Program-made: the position numbers and the translations under genes | DNA from: Rikenellaceae bacterium | Lineage (GTDB): Bacteria > Bacteroidota > Bacteroidia > Bacteroidales > Rikenellaceae | Length of the DNA: 64,000 bases | Reading direction: 5' to 3' | NCBI GenBank assembly: GCA_015059735.1 | Contig: SUZX01000003.1 | Location: forward strand, 62,001 to 126,000 | The notes under the pieces: model-generated | The model's input: the letters and a program-made list of their open reading frames with translations, nothing else | What the model was told of the DNA's origin: nothing | Databases searched by the model: none | In this document: piece after piece, positions 53,004 to 62,128 of the stretch | Layout: each line of letters begins with the position of its first letter | Numbering within the stretch: position 1 is the first letter of the stretch

Positions 53004-54926
53004 TTAGCGTTCTTCCTTCTGTTCACGCAACCACTTGATCAGTTTCGCAAGACTCTCTTCGGAAGGCTCAGCGGTCACCGTTTTCAATGAGATGCTTTCG
53101 CCCATACCTTTGAGTATCACAAATTGGAAATCAGGATTGTTGACATAATCCACCGCTGGCGGATTTTTCCCCTCAAACAATGCAATGGCCTCGCCGGTCA
53201 TAGCCTCCAATTTGAGCAGCCACGGCCGCAGATCCTCATAGAGCAAGCGGTCGCTTTCGCTTTTCGATTCCTTTATCTTTTTCAGTTCGGCGCATGTCGC
53301 ATGAACATTATGCAACTCGGCAAGAAGTTCTTTATGGTTCGGTTTTTTACGCCGAAGCGAGCGTTGATACTGCTTGACGTGGTGACCGAATCCATCGGCG
53401 TCGAAATAACGCAGATAGGGAGCAGCCTTACGCAGAGCAGCGGCATATTGTTTACTTACAACAGCCGGAAACGAAGCCTCCCAACTCTTGTCGTTGTTGA
53501 AAGCGTCGGTGTTCCATGCGTAGTCGGCCACACTGAACAACGGTATTTTCGATAAAACCCCCTGCTGCATGGGGTTGACGATCAACACATCGGTTCCCGA
53601 GAGATTGCTCTCCAATCGACTGAGGTTGTTGATGCGAGACTCATCGCGGAAATTGGCATAAGTATCCATGATGAAGAGCTTGGTAACATCGGCATCGTTA
53701 CAAGCATAGTTCCACCACCAACTCACGTTACGACCTAAATATTGCTTGACATGGTCGATATCTTTATTGCTGGGGACCGACCAAACTTCGCGTCCCGTGA
53801 TGTAGATATTGATCTTGGGGTCGGTTTTGGCAAGCGATTCGAAGAATTGACGCACCTGCTCGGCCGATCCCCACGAATAAGCGTAGAGTTGGGGTACATA
53901 GTGCAACGGATTGACGCGGTCGGCAGCGGGCATCTCTTTTCCATTCCAACGTGCATCGATCCGTTTTTGGAGTTGATCGATATTACGGGCGCAGATCTCC
54001 ATCTCCTCGACCTTTTTCGGTACCCCCACATCATCGACAAAGACACCGAATTCGCGCACTCCCAACGAGTGCATACTCTCGAATTTGGTCATGATTTTGT
54101 CGAGCATCTCTTTGTTGTCGGCTACGGCAAAGGCCTGTCCCGGATGTATTGCCCAAATAAAATTGACCTTTGTGGCGTGTGCTACGGAGGTGATATCGCG
54201 CATCATATCCTGTGTCAGGTAACCTATACGCAGTTGTTCCTCTGTAATCGAAGTGGGATAGGGTTCGCTCCAATAGCGCGAGTGGTAGGAGTCGGATTTT
54301 GCACCATAGAGATAGGTGTTCATCTTGAAACGTGCCATGAAACGGAACAGATCTTTGGTCACCTCGGCCGAGTAAGGTACTCCATAATAACCCTCGACCA
54401 CCCCGCGATATTTGATATCGGCATAGTCGTAGATCGTAACACATTTCACCGCTTTCGTTCCCTTGTCAAGCATCTGTTCGAGCGAAGCCAGCCCGCAGAA
54501 TACCGCATTGGTATTCTCGCCCAAGATGGTTACCTGTGCCACTCCTTTTTTATCGGCCGTAAGACTTAGAATGTGACGGTCAAACTTTTCAAGCGAAAAG
54601 AGTTTGCGGTCGAGTTTGAGTGCGGTTATGCGTCGATCGGCAACCTGTTTCGATCCATTGACACCGAGTAGGAGGTTGGTGCATTTTTTGTTGAACGAGT
54701 CGGAGAATAGGCATTGAAAACCATGCTCGGTAAGTATCTGACGAGCACGGTCAAGTGTCGTTTGATCGACCGCACTTTCTGCCACGATGTTGATTTTATC
54801 TGAATAGGTAGCTACGCCGGCCACTTCGTATTGATTTTGCGGCGTGGGATAGATCGTATAGACATTGTGCGAGGTCGCTATCCATGAAGAGAATATGCAA
54901 ACAACAAATGCAAGAATCCGTTTCAT
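53004..54926 (-). CDS. GH84 beta-N-acetylglucosaminidase (O-GlcNAcase type)
   Basis: A 640-residue secreted hexosaminidase. Signal peptide about 1-19; an N-terminal alpha/beta domain (about 20-145) like that of BtGH84; the catalytic barrel starts YRGVVEGYYGVPYSAEV and has YLYGAKSDSYHSRYW, WAIHPGQAF and the catalytic Asp pair in GVFVDDVGVP near residue 297; helical C-terminal part follows. It cleaves beta-linked GlcNAc from mucin-type or O-GlcNAc glycans by substrate assistance. It is shorter than the well-known Bacteroides enzyme (about 737 residues), lacking the final domain. It is transcribed alone. Confidence 0.92.
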   Translation of the reverse strand: MKRILAFVVCIFSSWIATSHNVYTIYPTPQNQYEVAGVATYSDKINIVAESAVDQTTLDRARQILTEHGFQCLFSDSFNKKCTNLLLGVNGSKQVADRRITALKLDRKLFSLEKFDRHILSLTADKKGVAQVTILGENTNAVFCGLASLEQMLDKGTKAVKCVTIYDYADIKYRGVVEGYYGVPYSAEVTKDLFRFMARFKMNTYLYGAKSDSYHSRYWSEPYPTSITEEQLRIGYLTQDMMRDITSVAHATKVNFIWAIHPGQAFAVADNKEMLDKIMTKFESMHSLGVREFGVFVDDVGVPKKVEEMEICARNIDQLQKRIDARWNGKEMPAADRVNPLHYVPQLYAYSWGSAEQVRQFFESLAKTDPKINIYITGREVWSVPSNKDIDHVKQYLGRNVSWWWNYACNDADVTKLFIMDTYANFRDESRINNLSRLESNLSGTDVLIVNPMQQGVLSKIPLFSVADYAWNTDAFNNDKSWEASFPAVVSKQYAAALRKAAPYLRYFDADGFGHHVKQYQRSLRRKKPNHKELLAELHNVHATCAELKKIKESKSESDRLLYEDLRPWLLKLEAMTGEAIALFEGKNPPAVDYVNNPDFQFVILKGMGESISLKTVTAEPSEESLAKLIKWLREQKEER

Positions 54927-54963
54927 TGTAAATATTTTTTAGGTTAATATTCATTATTTTCGA

Positions 54964-54971
54964 CAAATTTA
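54964..54971 (-). promoter_or_regulatory. -7 box of the GH84 gene
   Basis: TAAATTTG on the reverse strand, 37 bases before the ATG at 54926; a matching -33 is not clear. Confidence 0.5.
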
Positions 54972-55036
54972 GCAAAAATTCTAAAATATTCCGCCTACCA
55001 CCCAAAAGTTTATACGCCAAACGCGATCAACAAAAA

Positions 55037-55060
55037 AAAGGTTGGTCAAAACCAACCTTT
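55037..55060 (-). terminator. tRNA-Leu terminator
   Basis: AAAGGTTGGT (55037-55046) and ACCAACCTTT (55051-55060) form a perfect stem with a 4-base loop; in reverse it is followed by a run of T, a standard Rho-independent terminator. Confidence 0.9.
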
Positions 55061-55063
55061 CAG

Positions 55064-55147
55064 TGCCCAGGACAAGACTCGAACTTGCACGAGCTAATGC
55101 TCACTACCCCCTCAAAGTAGCGTGTCTACCAATTTCACCACCTGGGC
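55064..55147 (-). tRNA. tRNA-Leu (GAG)
   Basis: Read in reverse from 55147 it folds as an 84-base class II tRNA: acceptor GCCCAGG / CCTGGGC, anticodon stem CTACT / GGTAG around loop TTGAGGG (anticodon GAG, reading CUC/CUU), a long variable arm GAGC-ATTA-GCTC typical of leucine tRNAs, and a T-arm with loop TTCGAGT. CCA is not encoded. It has its own promoter and terminator. Confidence 0.94.
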
Positions 55148-55150
55148 GGA

Positions 55151-55206
55151 CACTCCCTTGTAACTTTCGGGAGTGCAAATATAGACACTATTTTGGTTTC
55201 CGCAAA
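55151..55206 (-). promoter_or_regulatory. tRNA-Leu promoter and hairpin in the precursor leader
   Basis: On the reverse strand TTTG (55206-55203), 19 bases, then TATATTTG (55183-55176). Between the -7 box and the tRNA a perfect stem CACTCCC (55151-55157) / GGGAGTG (55169-55175) can form in the DNA, partly in the transcribed leader. The whole promoter lies within 50 bases after the stop of the S46 peptidase gene. Confidence 0.7.
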
Positions 55207-55225
55207 ATTTTTTGTCGAAAATCGT

Positions 55226-57208
55226 CTATTTCAAAGTCATTTCGTCGATCAGGTAGCCGGCTTTTCCGATTTTGTCGATCACCAACAACACAAATCGAAT
55301 ATCTACGGCGATGTTGCGGCAGATCGAAGGATCGAAAGCAATGTCGCTCATCGTCGAACGCCATGTGCGGTCGAAATTGACACCGATCAACTCACCATTG
55401 GCGTTCAGCACCGGTGATCCGGAGTTGCCGCCTGTGGTGTGATTTGAGGCCAAGAAGCAGACCGGAGCCGTTTTACGGCCATCAACCGTGATTGCCCAAC
55501 GACCATAATCTTTCTTGGCATAAAGGTCGCGCAACGACTGCGGAATGTTGTAGTCGTAGATCTCGGGGTTGTCTTTGGCAATGATTCCATCGACGGTGGT
55601 TTGCGGAATGTGGTACTCTCCATCGGCATACTCATATCCGGCAATCGATCCATAGGCCACACGTAACGTGAGGTTGGCATCGGGATAGAAGGCGCGTTTA
55701 GTGTCCCATTCGCGCAATCCGCGGATATAGGTGGTATAGAGTTCGTTCAATCGTTTGCTGTTGAGGTTGCGCAACGAGCGTGTACCGAGCAGCCATGTGA
55801 TGTGTTTCTGCATACGGGCTGTAGCTTTTTTCAGGGCCGTCATGGCAGGAGCATCGCCTCCCTGCCATACCTGTTTGAAGAGTTGCTCGGCATAGGCTTT
55901 TGTCGAGCCAGCTTTGGCTACACCCTCCAAGAACTCCGGCACTTGGTATTGCACGGGGCAGTAGCGAGCATACTCGCCGAAGAGATAGACGAACAGCGCC
56001 TGCTCGGTGGCTTTGCGTTTCTCAAATACCGCCTCACCTCGCTCTTTTGCGGAGTACTGCTTGGGAAGAGCATCGAGGGTTTCGCGGGTGATCTCGCGGG
56101 CAAAATAGGCATCTGAAATACGGGCATACTCGGCTTTGAGGTCGGCCACAACATGGCTGTATGCCGGTTTTTCTTTGGCCCATGCGGCAAACTGCTCTTC
56201 GTAGTTGCGTTTGGTTGCTATCGTACCGCGACGGATGATTCCCAATACCTCGCCTTGCCACTTCTTCCAAGCGTTGGCAACAGAGGCATGTTTGGCGGCA
56301 TAGTGGATACGCAGTGCGGGATCGGAAGCTTGAGCGGCTGAAATGATGTCGAGACGACCTGTGCGGATGGCGATCTTAGTCGGATCGGAACGCTCGGCAA
56401 TGTAGGATACGGCATCGGAGAGTATATATTCCTGTGTATTGCCCGGGAAGCCGTAGATCATCGTGAAGTCGCCCTCTTTCACCCCTTTGGTCGAGATTGT
56501 AAAGTGCTTTTTAGGTCGATAAGGTACGTTGTCGGGCGAATAAGCGGCCGGTTTGTTATCTTTCGAGGCATAAACGCGGAACATCGAGAAGTCGCCGGTG
56601 TGACGAGGCCAGATCCAGTTGTCGGTGTCACCACCGAACTTGCCGATCGATGAGGGCGGCGCAGCCACCAAACGTACGTCGTCGAATTGTTCATAGACGA
56701 ATAAGAAGAATTGGTTGCCATAGTACATCTGCTCGATCGAGGCTTTGTAACCTTTGCCTTCGGCAGTGGCCTTACGGATGATCTCCGCGCGGTTCTCACC
56801 GGCAGCCAAACGGGCGGTTACATCCTCCATGCGCACCAAAAAACGCACATAAAGTTTCTCGTTGGGCAACTCCTCAACTCGCGATTTAGCCCAAAAGCCG
56901 TTAGTCAGGTAGTCGTGTTCGACGGTCGAGTGCGCTTGAATGGCTCCGTAGCCGCAGTGGTGGTTGGTGAGCAACAAGCCCTCGGCAGAGATCAACTCGC
57001 CGGTGCATCCGCCGTTGAACAATACAACGGCATCTTTCATCGAGGCGCGATTGATCGAATAGATGTCTTCGGCAGTGAGCCGGAATCCTTTGGCGCGCAT
57101 GTCGTCGATACGTCCGGCAATCAGGCTCGGCAGCCACATACCTTCGTCGGCGAAGGATGGAGCAACGGCTGCAAAAAAGGTTAACAGGGTCAGTAGAATA
57201 CGTTTCAT
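55226..57208 (-). CDS. S46 family dipeptidyl peptidase, DPP11-like
   Basis: A 660-residue secreted serine exopeptidase. Signal peptide about 1-20, then DEGMWLPSLI; catalytic His in LLTNHHCGYGAIQ, Asp in WIWPRHTGDFSMF and Ser in TGGNSGSPVLNANG. The residue 18 positions after the catalytic Ser is Arg (VNFDRTW); in Porphyromonas DPP11 this is Arg673, which selects Asp/Glu at P1, while DPP7 has Gly. This suggests an acidic-residue-specific DPP11. It is slightly shorter than the usual ~710 residues, but all catalytic parts are present. It ends an eight-gene reverse run, 4 bases after maf. Confidence 0.9.
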   Translation of the reverse strand: MKRILLTLLTFFAAVAPSFADEGMWLPSLIAGRIDDMRAKGFRLTAEDIYSINRASMKDAVVLFNGGCTGELISAEGLLLTNHHCGYGAIQAHSTVEHDYLTNGFWAKSRVEELPNEKLYVRFLVRMEDVTARLAAGENRAEIIRKATAEGKGYKASIEQMYYGNQFFLFVYEQFDDVRLVAAPPSSIGKFGGDTDNWIWPRHTGDFSMFRVYASKDNKPAAYSPDNVPYRPKKHFTISTKGVKEGDFTMIYGFPGNTQEYILSDAVSYIAERSDPTKIAIRTGRLDIISAAQASDPALRIHYAAKHASVANAWKKWQGEVLGIIRRGTIATKRNYEEQFAAWAKEKPAYSHVVADLKAEYARISDAYFAREITRETLDALPKQYSAKERGEAVFEKRKATEQALFVYLFGEYARYCPVQYQVPEFLEGVAKAGSTKAYAEQLFKQVWQGGDAPAMTALKKATARMQKHITWLLGTRSLRNLNSKRLNELYTTYIRGLREWDTKRAFYPDANLTLRVAYGSIAGYEYADGEYHIPQTTVDGIIAKDNPEIYDYNIPQSLRDLYAKKDYGRWAITVDGRKTAPVCFLASNHTTGGNSGSPVLNANGELIGVNFDRTWRSTMSDIAFDPSICRNIAVDIRFVLLVIDKIGKAGYLIDEMTLK

Positions 57209-57212
57209 AGGT

Positions 57213-57812
57213 TTATAAGTTATCTAAAAATTTTTCAAGTTCGGTATATACACGTTGTATCGGCAATCCCATGACGTTGTAGAATGAGCCTTCGATCCGC
57301 TCGATAGCAGCATAGCCTATCCACTCTTGAATACCATAAGAGCCGGCTTTGTCGTAGGGTTGAAAAGTGTCGATGTAGAAATCAATCTCCTCGTCGGAGA
57401 GCGGTCGGAACCACACGTTGCTGGTGGCTGAAAATGAATATTCGCACTCGGTGGTACGGAATGTCACACCGGTAACGACCGTATGGCATTCTCCGGCAAG
57501 CAGCTGTAACATCTCGACCGCCTCTGCACGATCGTGCGGCTTGCCTAGAATCCGATCGGCGGCAATGACTACCGTGTCGGCCGTCAGCAGGATGTCGTCG
57601 GGCGCAAGGGGTGTGGGATAGGCGCGGCTTTTGAGTTGCGAAAGGAAGCGTGGCACCTCGACAGCCGGCAAGTAAGTCGGATAGCACTCCTCGCAATCGT
57701 ATTTCGGAGCGAGTTCGTAAGGTAGCCGACAGCCACTCATCAACTCGCGACGACGTGGCGATTGCGATGCCAACAGCAGACGATAGGGAGTAAGTTTATC
57801 GTGGAGCAACAT
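57213..57812 (-). CDS. maf: Maf family nucleotide pyrophosphatase
   Basis: A 199-residue Maf/YhdE-type enzyme hydrolysing non-canonical or UTP/dTTP-like nucleoside triphosphates. Motifs: LLASQSPRRRELM near the N-terminus (phosphate site), the LTADTVVIA metal/catalytic Asp region, LGKPHDRAEAVEML, and near the end YDKAGSYGIQEW. Gaps are 2 bases to the upstream FAH-family gene and 4 bases to the S46 gene downstream. House-cleaning function is a family inference. Confidence 0.93.
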   Translation of the reverse strand: MLLHDKLTPYRLLLASQSPRRRELMSGCRLPYELAPKYDCEECYPTYLPAVEVPRFLSQLKSRAYPTPLAPDDILLTADTVVIAADRILGKPHDRAEAVEMLQLLAGECHTVVTGVTFRTTECEYSFSATSNVWFRPLSDEEIDFYIDTFQPYDKAGSYGIQEWIGYAAIERIEGSFYNVMGLPIQRVYTELEKFLDNL

Positions 57813-57814
57813 GA

Positions 57815-58447
57815 CTAACGGATGTCGAAGTTCAACAATTCGTGCCCGCAGAGCGAAGCTCGCAGGTTATTACCAGCTTTTACAGCACCGACACCTGCCG
57901 GAGTTCCGGTGTAGATTAGGTCACCCATGCGCAAAGTCATATATTGCGACACCGAAGCGATGATCCGATCGACCGAAAACAGCATCAGCGAGGTATCGCC
58001 CGTCTGGCGACGTTCACCGTCGATGTCGAGCGCAAATTCCAACTGTTGGATATTGCCCCCCAACTCGGCAAGCGGGAGAAACTCCGGAGAGAGGGCGGCC
58101 GAGTGGTCGAAAGCCTTGCAACGCTCCCAAGGAAGCCCCTCGGCAATCGCTTGTCGTTGCAGGTCGCGAGCTGTGAAGTCGATACCCAGTCCCACCTCGT
58201 CGTAGTAGCGGTGGGCAAAACGTTCGGAGATACTGCGCCCCACCCGATTGATACGTACCACCAATTCACATTCGTAATGCAAATCCTGCGAGAAGGCCGG
58301 AATATAAAACGGATCGTTGTTGCGTAGCAGAGCAGTATCGGGTTTCAGAAACCAAATCGGCTCGGCACCCGATTTCGCCAATCCGGTATCGTGGTGCAAC
58401 TCCTCGGCATGCGCGGCGTAGTTGCGTCCTATGCAGATGATTTTCAT
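57815..58447 (-). CDS. fumarylacetoacetate hydrolase family protein
   Basis: A 210-residue FAH-domain enzyme starting MKIICIGRNYAAHAEEL. The metal site is given by FLKPDTALL, HYECELVVRI (Glu pair) and GLGIDFTARDLQ; KAFDHSAALSPEF and TGTPAGVGAVKAGN are the remaining core motifs. Small single-domain members act as acylpyruvate hydrolases, oxaloacetate decarboxylases or tautomerases; the substrate is open. It lies 15 bases after DUF3784 and 2 before maf, with no aromatic catabolism genes around. Confidence 0.88.
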   Translation of the reverse strand: MKIICIGRNYAAHAEELHHDTGLAKSGAEPIWFLKPDTALLRNNDPFYIPAFSQDLHYECELVVRINRVGRSISERFAHRYYDEVGLGIDFTARDLQRQAIAEGLPWERCKAFDHSAALSPEFLPLAELGGNIQQLEFALDIDGERRQTGDTSLMLFSVDRIIASVSQYMTLRMGDLIYTGTPAGVGAVKAGNNLRASLCGHELLNFDIR

Positions 58448-58462
58448 AGTGTTGTATCGTTA

Positions 58463-58777
58463 TTAGGAGTTGTGGTTGTATCGTTGTGCGCGAGCAACCA
58501 TCCAAAAAGCATAAATCGGCACATAAAATAGGTAGATGAGGAAAGCTGCGTCCGTTTGGTTACTCAACACCAAACCGACCGCGATCAAAATCCATAAGGC
58601 ACCGAGGATTACAAGGTGTCGCCGCATAAAAGAGGACAATCCTACAATATCCACGTTTCTCCGCTCCTCCTCCGGCATGGTGTTGTAACCGGCAATCAAT
58701 GTCGGGAAACGTTTTACCAACAGGCCGAGAATGATCAGCAAGCTGCCGATGAATAAGTGGATCACGAAATCGGTCAT
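58463..58777 (-). CDS. DUF3784-type small membrane protein
   Basis: A 104-residue protein with three hydrophobic helices (about 4-22, 55-71, 76-92). The FPTLIAGYNTMPEEERRNVD segment between the first two helices is the DUF3784 signature. No function is known for the family. It is 9 bases after lpxB and 15 before the FAH-family gene. Confidence 0.8.
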   Translation of the reverse strand: MTDFVIHLFIGSLLIILGLLVKRFPTLIAGYNTMPEEERRNVDIVGLSSFMRRHLVILGALWILIAVGLVLSNQTDAAFLIYLFYVPIYAFWMVARAQRYNHNS

Positions 58778-58786
58778 ATCGTAGTT

Positions 58787-59926
58787 CTATTTTGTGTTCT
58801 CTTTACGCAGTTCGGCAACCATGCGTGCGGCAAACCGTTCGCTAGCACCAGCTCCGCCAATGATGGCTTGCAACTCGGCAAAATCCGCAAGCATCCGTTC
58901 GCGTTTCGCTCCTCCGGCAACAATTGCTCGCAATTCGTGTTCGGCCCGCTCAACGGAGAGATCCGACTGGATGATTTCAGCCACCGACTCGCGTTGGAGG
59001 TTGAGATTCACAAGCGACACCCATTTCACGTTGAGTACATAAGGCTGCAACTTGACCTGAAACCACAATGTGCGATAGACAACCACTTCGGGAATACCGA
59101 GCAGGGCGGTTTCGAGGGTTGCCGTTCCGGAGGTCACCACAGCAGCCTCGGCCACAGCAAGGGTCTCGTAGGTTTGATCACAGACATAGCGGATCGAACT
59201 GCCGGCCATGTGCTGTTCGTATAATTCGCGCTCGATCCACGGCACGCCCGCCACCACAAATTGGTGCTTGGGGAATCGTTCGGACAACAACGCCATCAGG
59301 GGCAGGTTATCGCGGATCTCGGCACGACGACTGCCGGCCAACAAAGCAATGATCGGACGTTCGTCGAGCCCGTTGCGACGTCGGAACTCCTCGGGGGTGG
59401 GGAGCGTCGCCCGTCGTGCTTCGATGGCATCGACCAACGGATTGCCTTCGAAGATCGGCTGCAATCCTTTTTCAAAAAAATAGGCTTGTTCGAACGGGAA
59501 AATGATGAAGAGTTTATCCACATAACGGCGGATACTCTTCACACGCCACTCTCGCCATGCCCACACTTTTGGGGCAATGTAATAGAAGGTGCGGATCCCG
59601 TGCTCTTTGGCCCAGCGAGCCATCTTCATGTTGAATCCCGGGTAGTCGATCAGAATCAGCACATCGGGAGCAAAAGCTGCAACGTCAGTCTGACATTCGA
59701 GCATCTGCCGCTTGATGGTTTTCAGGTTTTTCAATACCTGAACAATACCGAAAAACGAAGTCTCTTTGTAGTGCTTGTGTAGGTTTTCCGCACCGCCAGC
59801 TGTGGCCATGCGGTCACCTCCCCAGAAACGAAACTCCGCTTCGGGATCGGCTTTTTTCAGCCCTTCGATCAAATTTGCGCCGTGCAGGTCGCCCGAGGGC
59901 TCACCGGCTATAAGGTAATATTTCAT
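58787..59926 (-). CDS. lpxB: lipid-A-disaccharide synthase
   Basis: A 379-residue GT19 glycosyltransferase that joins UDP-2,3-diacylglucosamine and lipid X in lipid A assembly at the inner membrane. It begins MKYYLIAGEPSGDLHGANL and shows FRFWGGDRMATAGG, LIDYPGFNMKMA, YIAPKVWAWREWRVKSI, LLAGSRRAEI and VTSGTATLETALLG. All are standard LpxB blocks and length is normal. It lies 6 bases after trmD. Confidence 0.96.
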   Translation of the reverse strand: MKYYLIAGEPSGDLHGANLIEGLKKADPEAEFRFWGGDRMATAGGAENLHKHYKETSFFGIVQVLKNLKTIKRQMLECQTDVAAFAPDVLILIDYPGFNMKMARWAKEHGIRTFYYIAPKVWAWREWRVKSIRRYVDKLFIIFPFEQAYFFEKGLQPIFEGNPLVDAIEARRATLPTPEEFRRRNGLDERPIIALLAGSRRAEIRDNLPLMALLSERFPKHQFVVAGVPWIERELYEQHMAGSSIRYVCDQTYETLAVAEAAVVTSGTATLETALLGIPEVVVYRTLWFQVKLQPYVLNVKWVSLVNLNLQRESVAEIIQSDLSVERAEHELRAIVAGGAKRERMLADFAELQAIIGGAGASERFAARMVAELRKENTK

Positions 59927-59932
59927 TGTTCT

Positions 59933-60607
59933 CTATTCCAATAAGTCGGGCCGCAGCCGTTTGGTTCTCTCCCAAGCCTGCTCCTCCTGCCACTTCTCGA
60001 TCTCTGCAAAGTTGCCTGAGAGCAACACCTCCGGAACATGCCATCCACGAAATTCGGCCGGACGGGTATAGACCGGCGGAGCCAATAGGTTATCTTGAAA
60101 CGAGTCGGTAAGTGCCGAAGCCTCGTCGCCGATAGCTCCCGGGATGATGCGTACCACCGAATCGGCAATGATGCAGGCAGCCAACTCGCCACCGGTCAGG
60201 ACATAGTCGCCAATCGATATCTCGCGTGTGATGAGGTGTTCGCGGATGCGGTGATCGATCCCTTTGTAGTGGCCGCAGAGGATGATGATATTTTCAAGTG
60301 TTGAAAGTCGGTTAGCCTCATGCTGGTCATAACGAATGCCATCGGGCGAGGTGTATATCACCTCGTCGTAGTGTCGTTCGGATTGCAGTTTTTCGATCAA
60401 CTCGAAGACCGGCTCGCACTTCATGACCATACCGGCCTCACCGCCGAACGGATAGTCGTCGGTGGTCTTACGGCGGTCGTGGGCATAGTCGTGCAGATTG
60501 TGTACGACGATCTCCACCAAACCTTTCTGCTGGGCACGTTTGAGAATCGACTCGTTGAGTGGCGATTGCACCAATTCGGGAACGACCGTGATAATATCGA
60601 TACGCAT
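59933..60607 (-). CDS. trmD: tRNA (guanine-N1-)-methyltransferase
   Basis: A 224-residue knotted SPOUT enzyme that makes m1G37 in tRNA to keep the reading frame. Blocks: [32 protein letters not shown], the knot with [13 protein letters not shown] and [15 protein letters not shown], and the C-terminal domain with [15 protein letters not shown] and the catalytic-type Asp in [11 protein letters not shown]. It is separated from its common rplS/rpsP neighbours and sits between the FkbM methyltransferase gene (2 bases) and lpxB. Confidence 0.96.
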   Translation of the reverse strand: MRIDIITVVPELVQSPLNESILKRAQQKGLVEIVVHNLHDYAHDRRKTTDDYPFGGEAGMVMKCEPVFELIEKLQSERHYDEVIYTSPDGIRYDQHEANRLSTLENIIILCGHYKGIDHRIREHLITREISIGDYVLTGGELAACIIADSVVRIIPGAIGDEASALTDSFQDNLLAPPVYTRPAEFRGWHVPEVLLSGNFAEIEKWQEEQAWERTKRLRPDLLE

Positions 60608-60609
60608 GC

Positions 60610-61350
60610 TTATTGGGAGTTTTCGGGGATTCGGAAAATAATATCTTTGGTCTCGGCAGGAGTCAGCGGGATCTCTTTACCCTTGTCGAGTGTGTAGCCG
60701 ACATAGCCCAACTCGGTGAAGAGTCGAACGATTTCGGGACGGTTTTCGCCACCGGTTTCGATCAACACGATGGGATGAAAACGCTCCAACAACGGTCGCA
60801 GTTCGTTCATCACAACTACCTCGTAGCCTTCGATGTCACATTTGATGAAATCGAGTCGCTCCAACGAGGCGAATAGTTCACTTCCCCGTCGCATCTCGGC
60901 CGTAAACTCCACTTCGGCATGGTTGCCGGCTTCGTTTACGAAGTTTTGTCCTGTTCCGAAGTAGCCGGTTTCGCGTACCGAATCATTTGCCATGCCGATC
61001 GGCTTGTTCTCCGTGCCGAGGGCATATGGCAAAATCTCGACATTGTGACAGTGGCGCAGGTTGCGACGCAATACGTTGAGTATGGGCGGCACAGGCTCTA
61101 CGGCATAGACCTTTCCGGTGCTACCTGCCAATCGCGAAATCGTACGGGAGTAATAGCCCAAATTGGCGCCGATGTCGATGCAATGATCGCCATCGTGCAC
61201 CAACTGCACGAGGTGATAGACATACTCCGTAGCCGGTGCATAACGACCGATGCCGAGCCGCTGACAGAAGAAAAAGAGCCAGCTTACAACCCGCAAGTAA
61301 CCATCGAGCGAAAGCAGTCGGTAGAGGAGTTTATGGAGTAGTTTGTTCAC
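60610..61350 (-). CDS. FkbM family SAM-dependent methyltransferase
   Basis: A 246-residue class I methyltransferase. After an N-terminal helix with aromatic residues ([15 protein letters not shown]) come the SAM motif [20 protein letters not shown] (about 78-97), [18 protein letters not shown] and [18 protein letters not shown], all typical of FkbM O-methyltransferases, which usually modify glycans or polyketides. Placed between a metallo-hydrolase and trmD-lpxB, it might methylate a cell-surface glycan, but that is only an inference. Confidence 0.88.
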   Translation of the reverse strand: MNKLLHKLLYRLLSLDGYLRVVSWLFFFCQRLGIGRYAPATEYVYHLVQLVHDGDHCIDIGANLGYYSRTISRLAGSTGKVYAVEPVPPILNVLRRNLRHCHNVEILPYALGTENKPIGMANDSVRETGYFGTGQNFVNEAGNHAEVEFTAEMRRGSELFASLERLDFIKCDIEGYEVVVMNELRPLLERFHPIVLIETGGENRPEIVRLFTELGYVGYTLDKGKEIPLTPAETKDIIFRIPENSQ

Positions 61351-61373
61351 AAGTTTCGAAAATGGTCGGGCAG

Positions 61374-62045
61374 TTAACCGCGATAGTTTACTTCGTTATT
61401 CAAGACCTCGACAATGAAGGGATTGTAGAGGGTTTCGTGACCGATGGTTGTTTCGGGGCCGTGTCCCGAATAGACTGTCACCTCATCGCCTAATGGAATG
61501 AGTTTGTCCAAAATCGAGCGCATGATCCACGAGTAGTCGCCTCCCGGCAGATCGGTGCGACCGATCGATTCGCGGAAAAGCGTGTCACCCGTAAAGAGCA
61601 CCTTCGAGGCAGGCTCGAAAAAGGCAACATGTCCCGGGGTGTGACCCGGGGTCGCAATCACCTGCAACGTCGTGTTGCCGAATTTCACCTCTGACTGCGT
61701 ATCGAGGTCAATATCGATTGTGGCGGGCATATCTCCCACCGGCACTCCGAAGATAGAAGCACTTGTAGCGGCATTGTCGAGCAGAAATTGGTCTTTCGCC
61801 GAGAGTGCAAACGGAATGTTGTAGTGGCGACGCAGGTGTTCGACGCCCAACGTATGGTCGAAATGTCCGTGGGTGTTGATGGCCATTACGGGCTTCAACC
61901 CATGTTCCAAAATGAAGTTGTCCAATGCGGCATGCTCTCGCGGATTGCTGTTGCCTGCATCAATGATCACACACTCTTTCGTATCGTCCCAGACGACATA
62001 GGTGTTTTCCTGTATAGGGTTAAATGGTAATGCTGCAATTTTCAT
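61374..62045 (-). CDS. metallo-beta-lactamase fold hydrolase (glyoxalase II-like)
   Basis: A 223-residue hydrolase. The start at 62045 (MKIAALPFNPIQENTYVVWD) is the family N-terminus; the upstream frame runs through promoter sequence. Zinc motif INTHGHFDHTLGVEHL (HxHxDH-type, here H-G-H-F-D-H), then VIATPGHTPGHVAFF, LFTGDTLFRESIGRTDLPGG and the last ligand in VYSGHGPETTIGHE. Such single-domain proteins are often annotated hydroxyacylglutathione hydrolase, but Bacteroidales mostly lack glutathione, so the substrate is open. First gene of the reverse run. Confidence 0.9.
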   Translation of the reverse strand: MKIAALPFNPIQENTYVVWDDTKECVIIDAGNSNPREHAALDNFILEHGLKPVMAINTHGHFDHTLGVEHLRRHYNIPFALSAKDQFLLDNAATSASIFGVPVGDMPATIDIDLDTQSEVKFGNTTLQVIATPGHTPGHVAFFEPASKVLFTGDTLFRESIGRTDLPGGDYSWIMRSILDKLIPLGDEVTVYSGHGPETTIGHETLYNPFIVEVLNNEVNYRG

Positions 62046-62072
62046 GACGAATCGTTTTTTTGCTCCTTTGGG

Positions 62073-62080
62073 CAAAGATA
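62073..62080 (-). promoter_or_regulatory. -7 box of the MBL-to-S46 eight-gene run
   Basis: TATCTTTG on the reverse strand, 27 bases before the ATG at 62045. It lies back to back with the forward -7 of rlmD, 22 bases away, giving a compact divergent promoter. Confidence 0.6.
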
Positions 62081-62102
62081 ATGCTTTTCGCTGAATTTTT
62101 TG

Positions 62103-62110
62103 TACCTTTG
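62103..62110 (+). promoter_or_regulatory. -7 box of rlmD
   Basis: TACCTTTG, 18 bases before the ATG at 62129. It overlaps the upstream region of the divergent promoter at 62073. Confidence 0.6.
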
Positions 62111-62128
62111 GCACAAAGTGTAGATCTT

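Noticed and set aside
53742..54569. 275-codon forward frame
   Set aside because: Antisense to the GH84 gene; no domain support.
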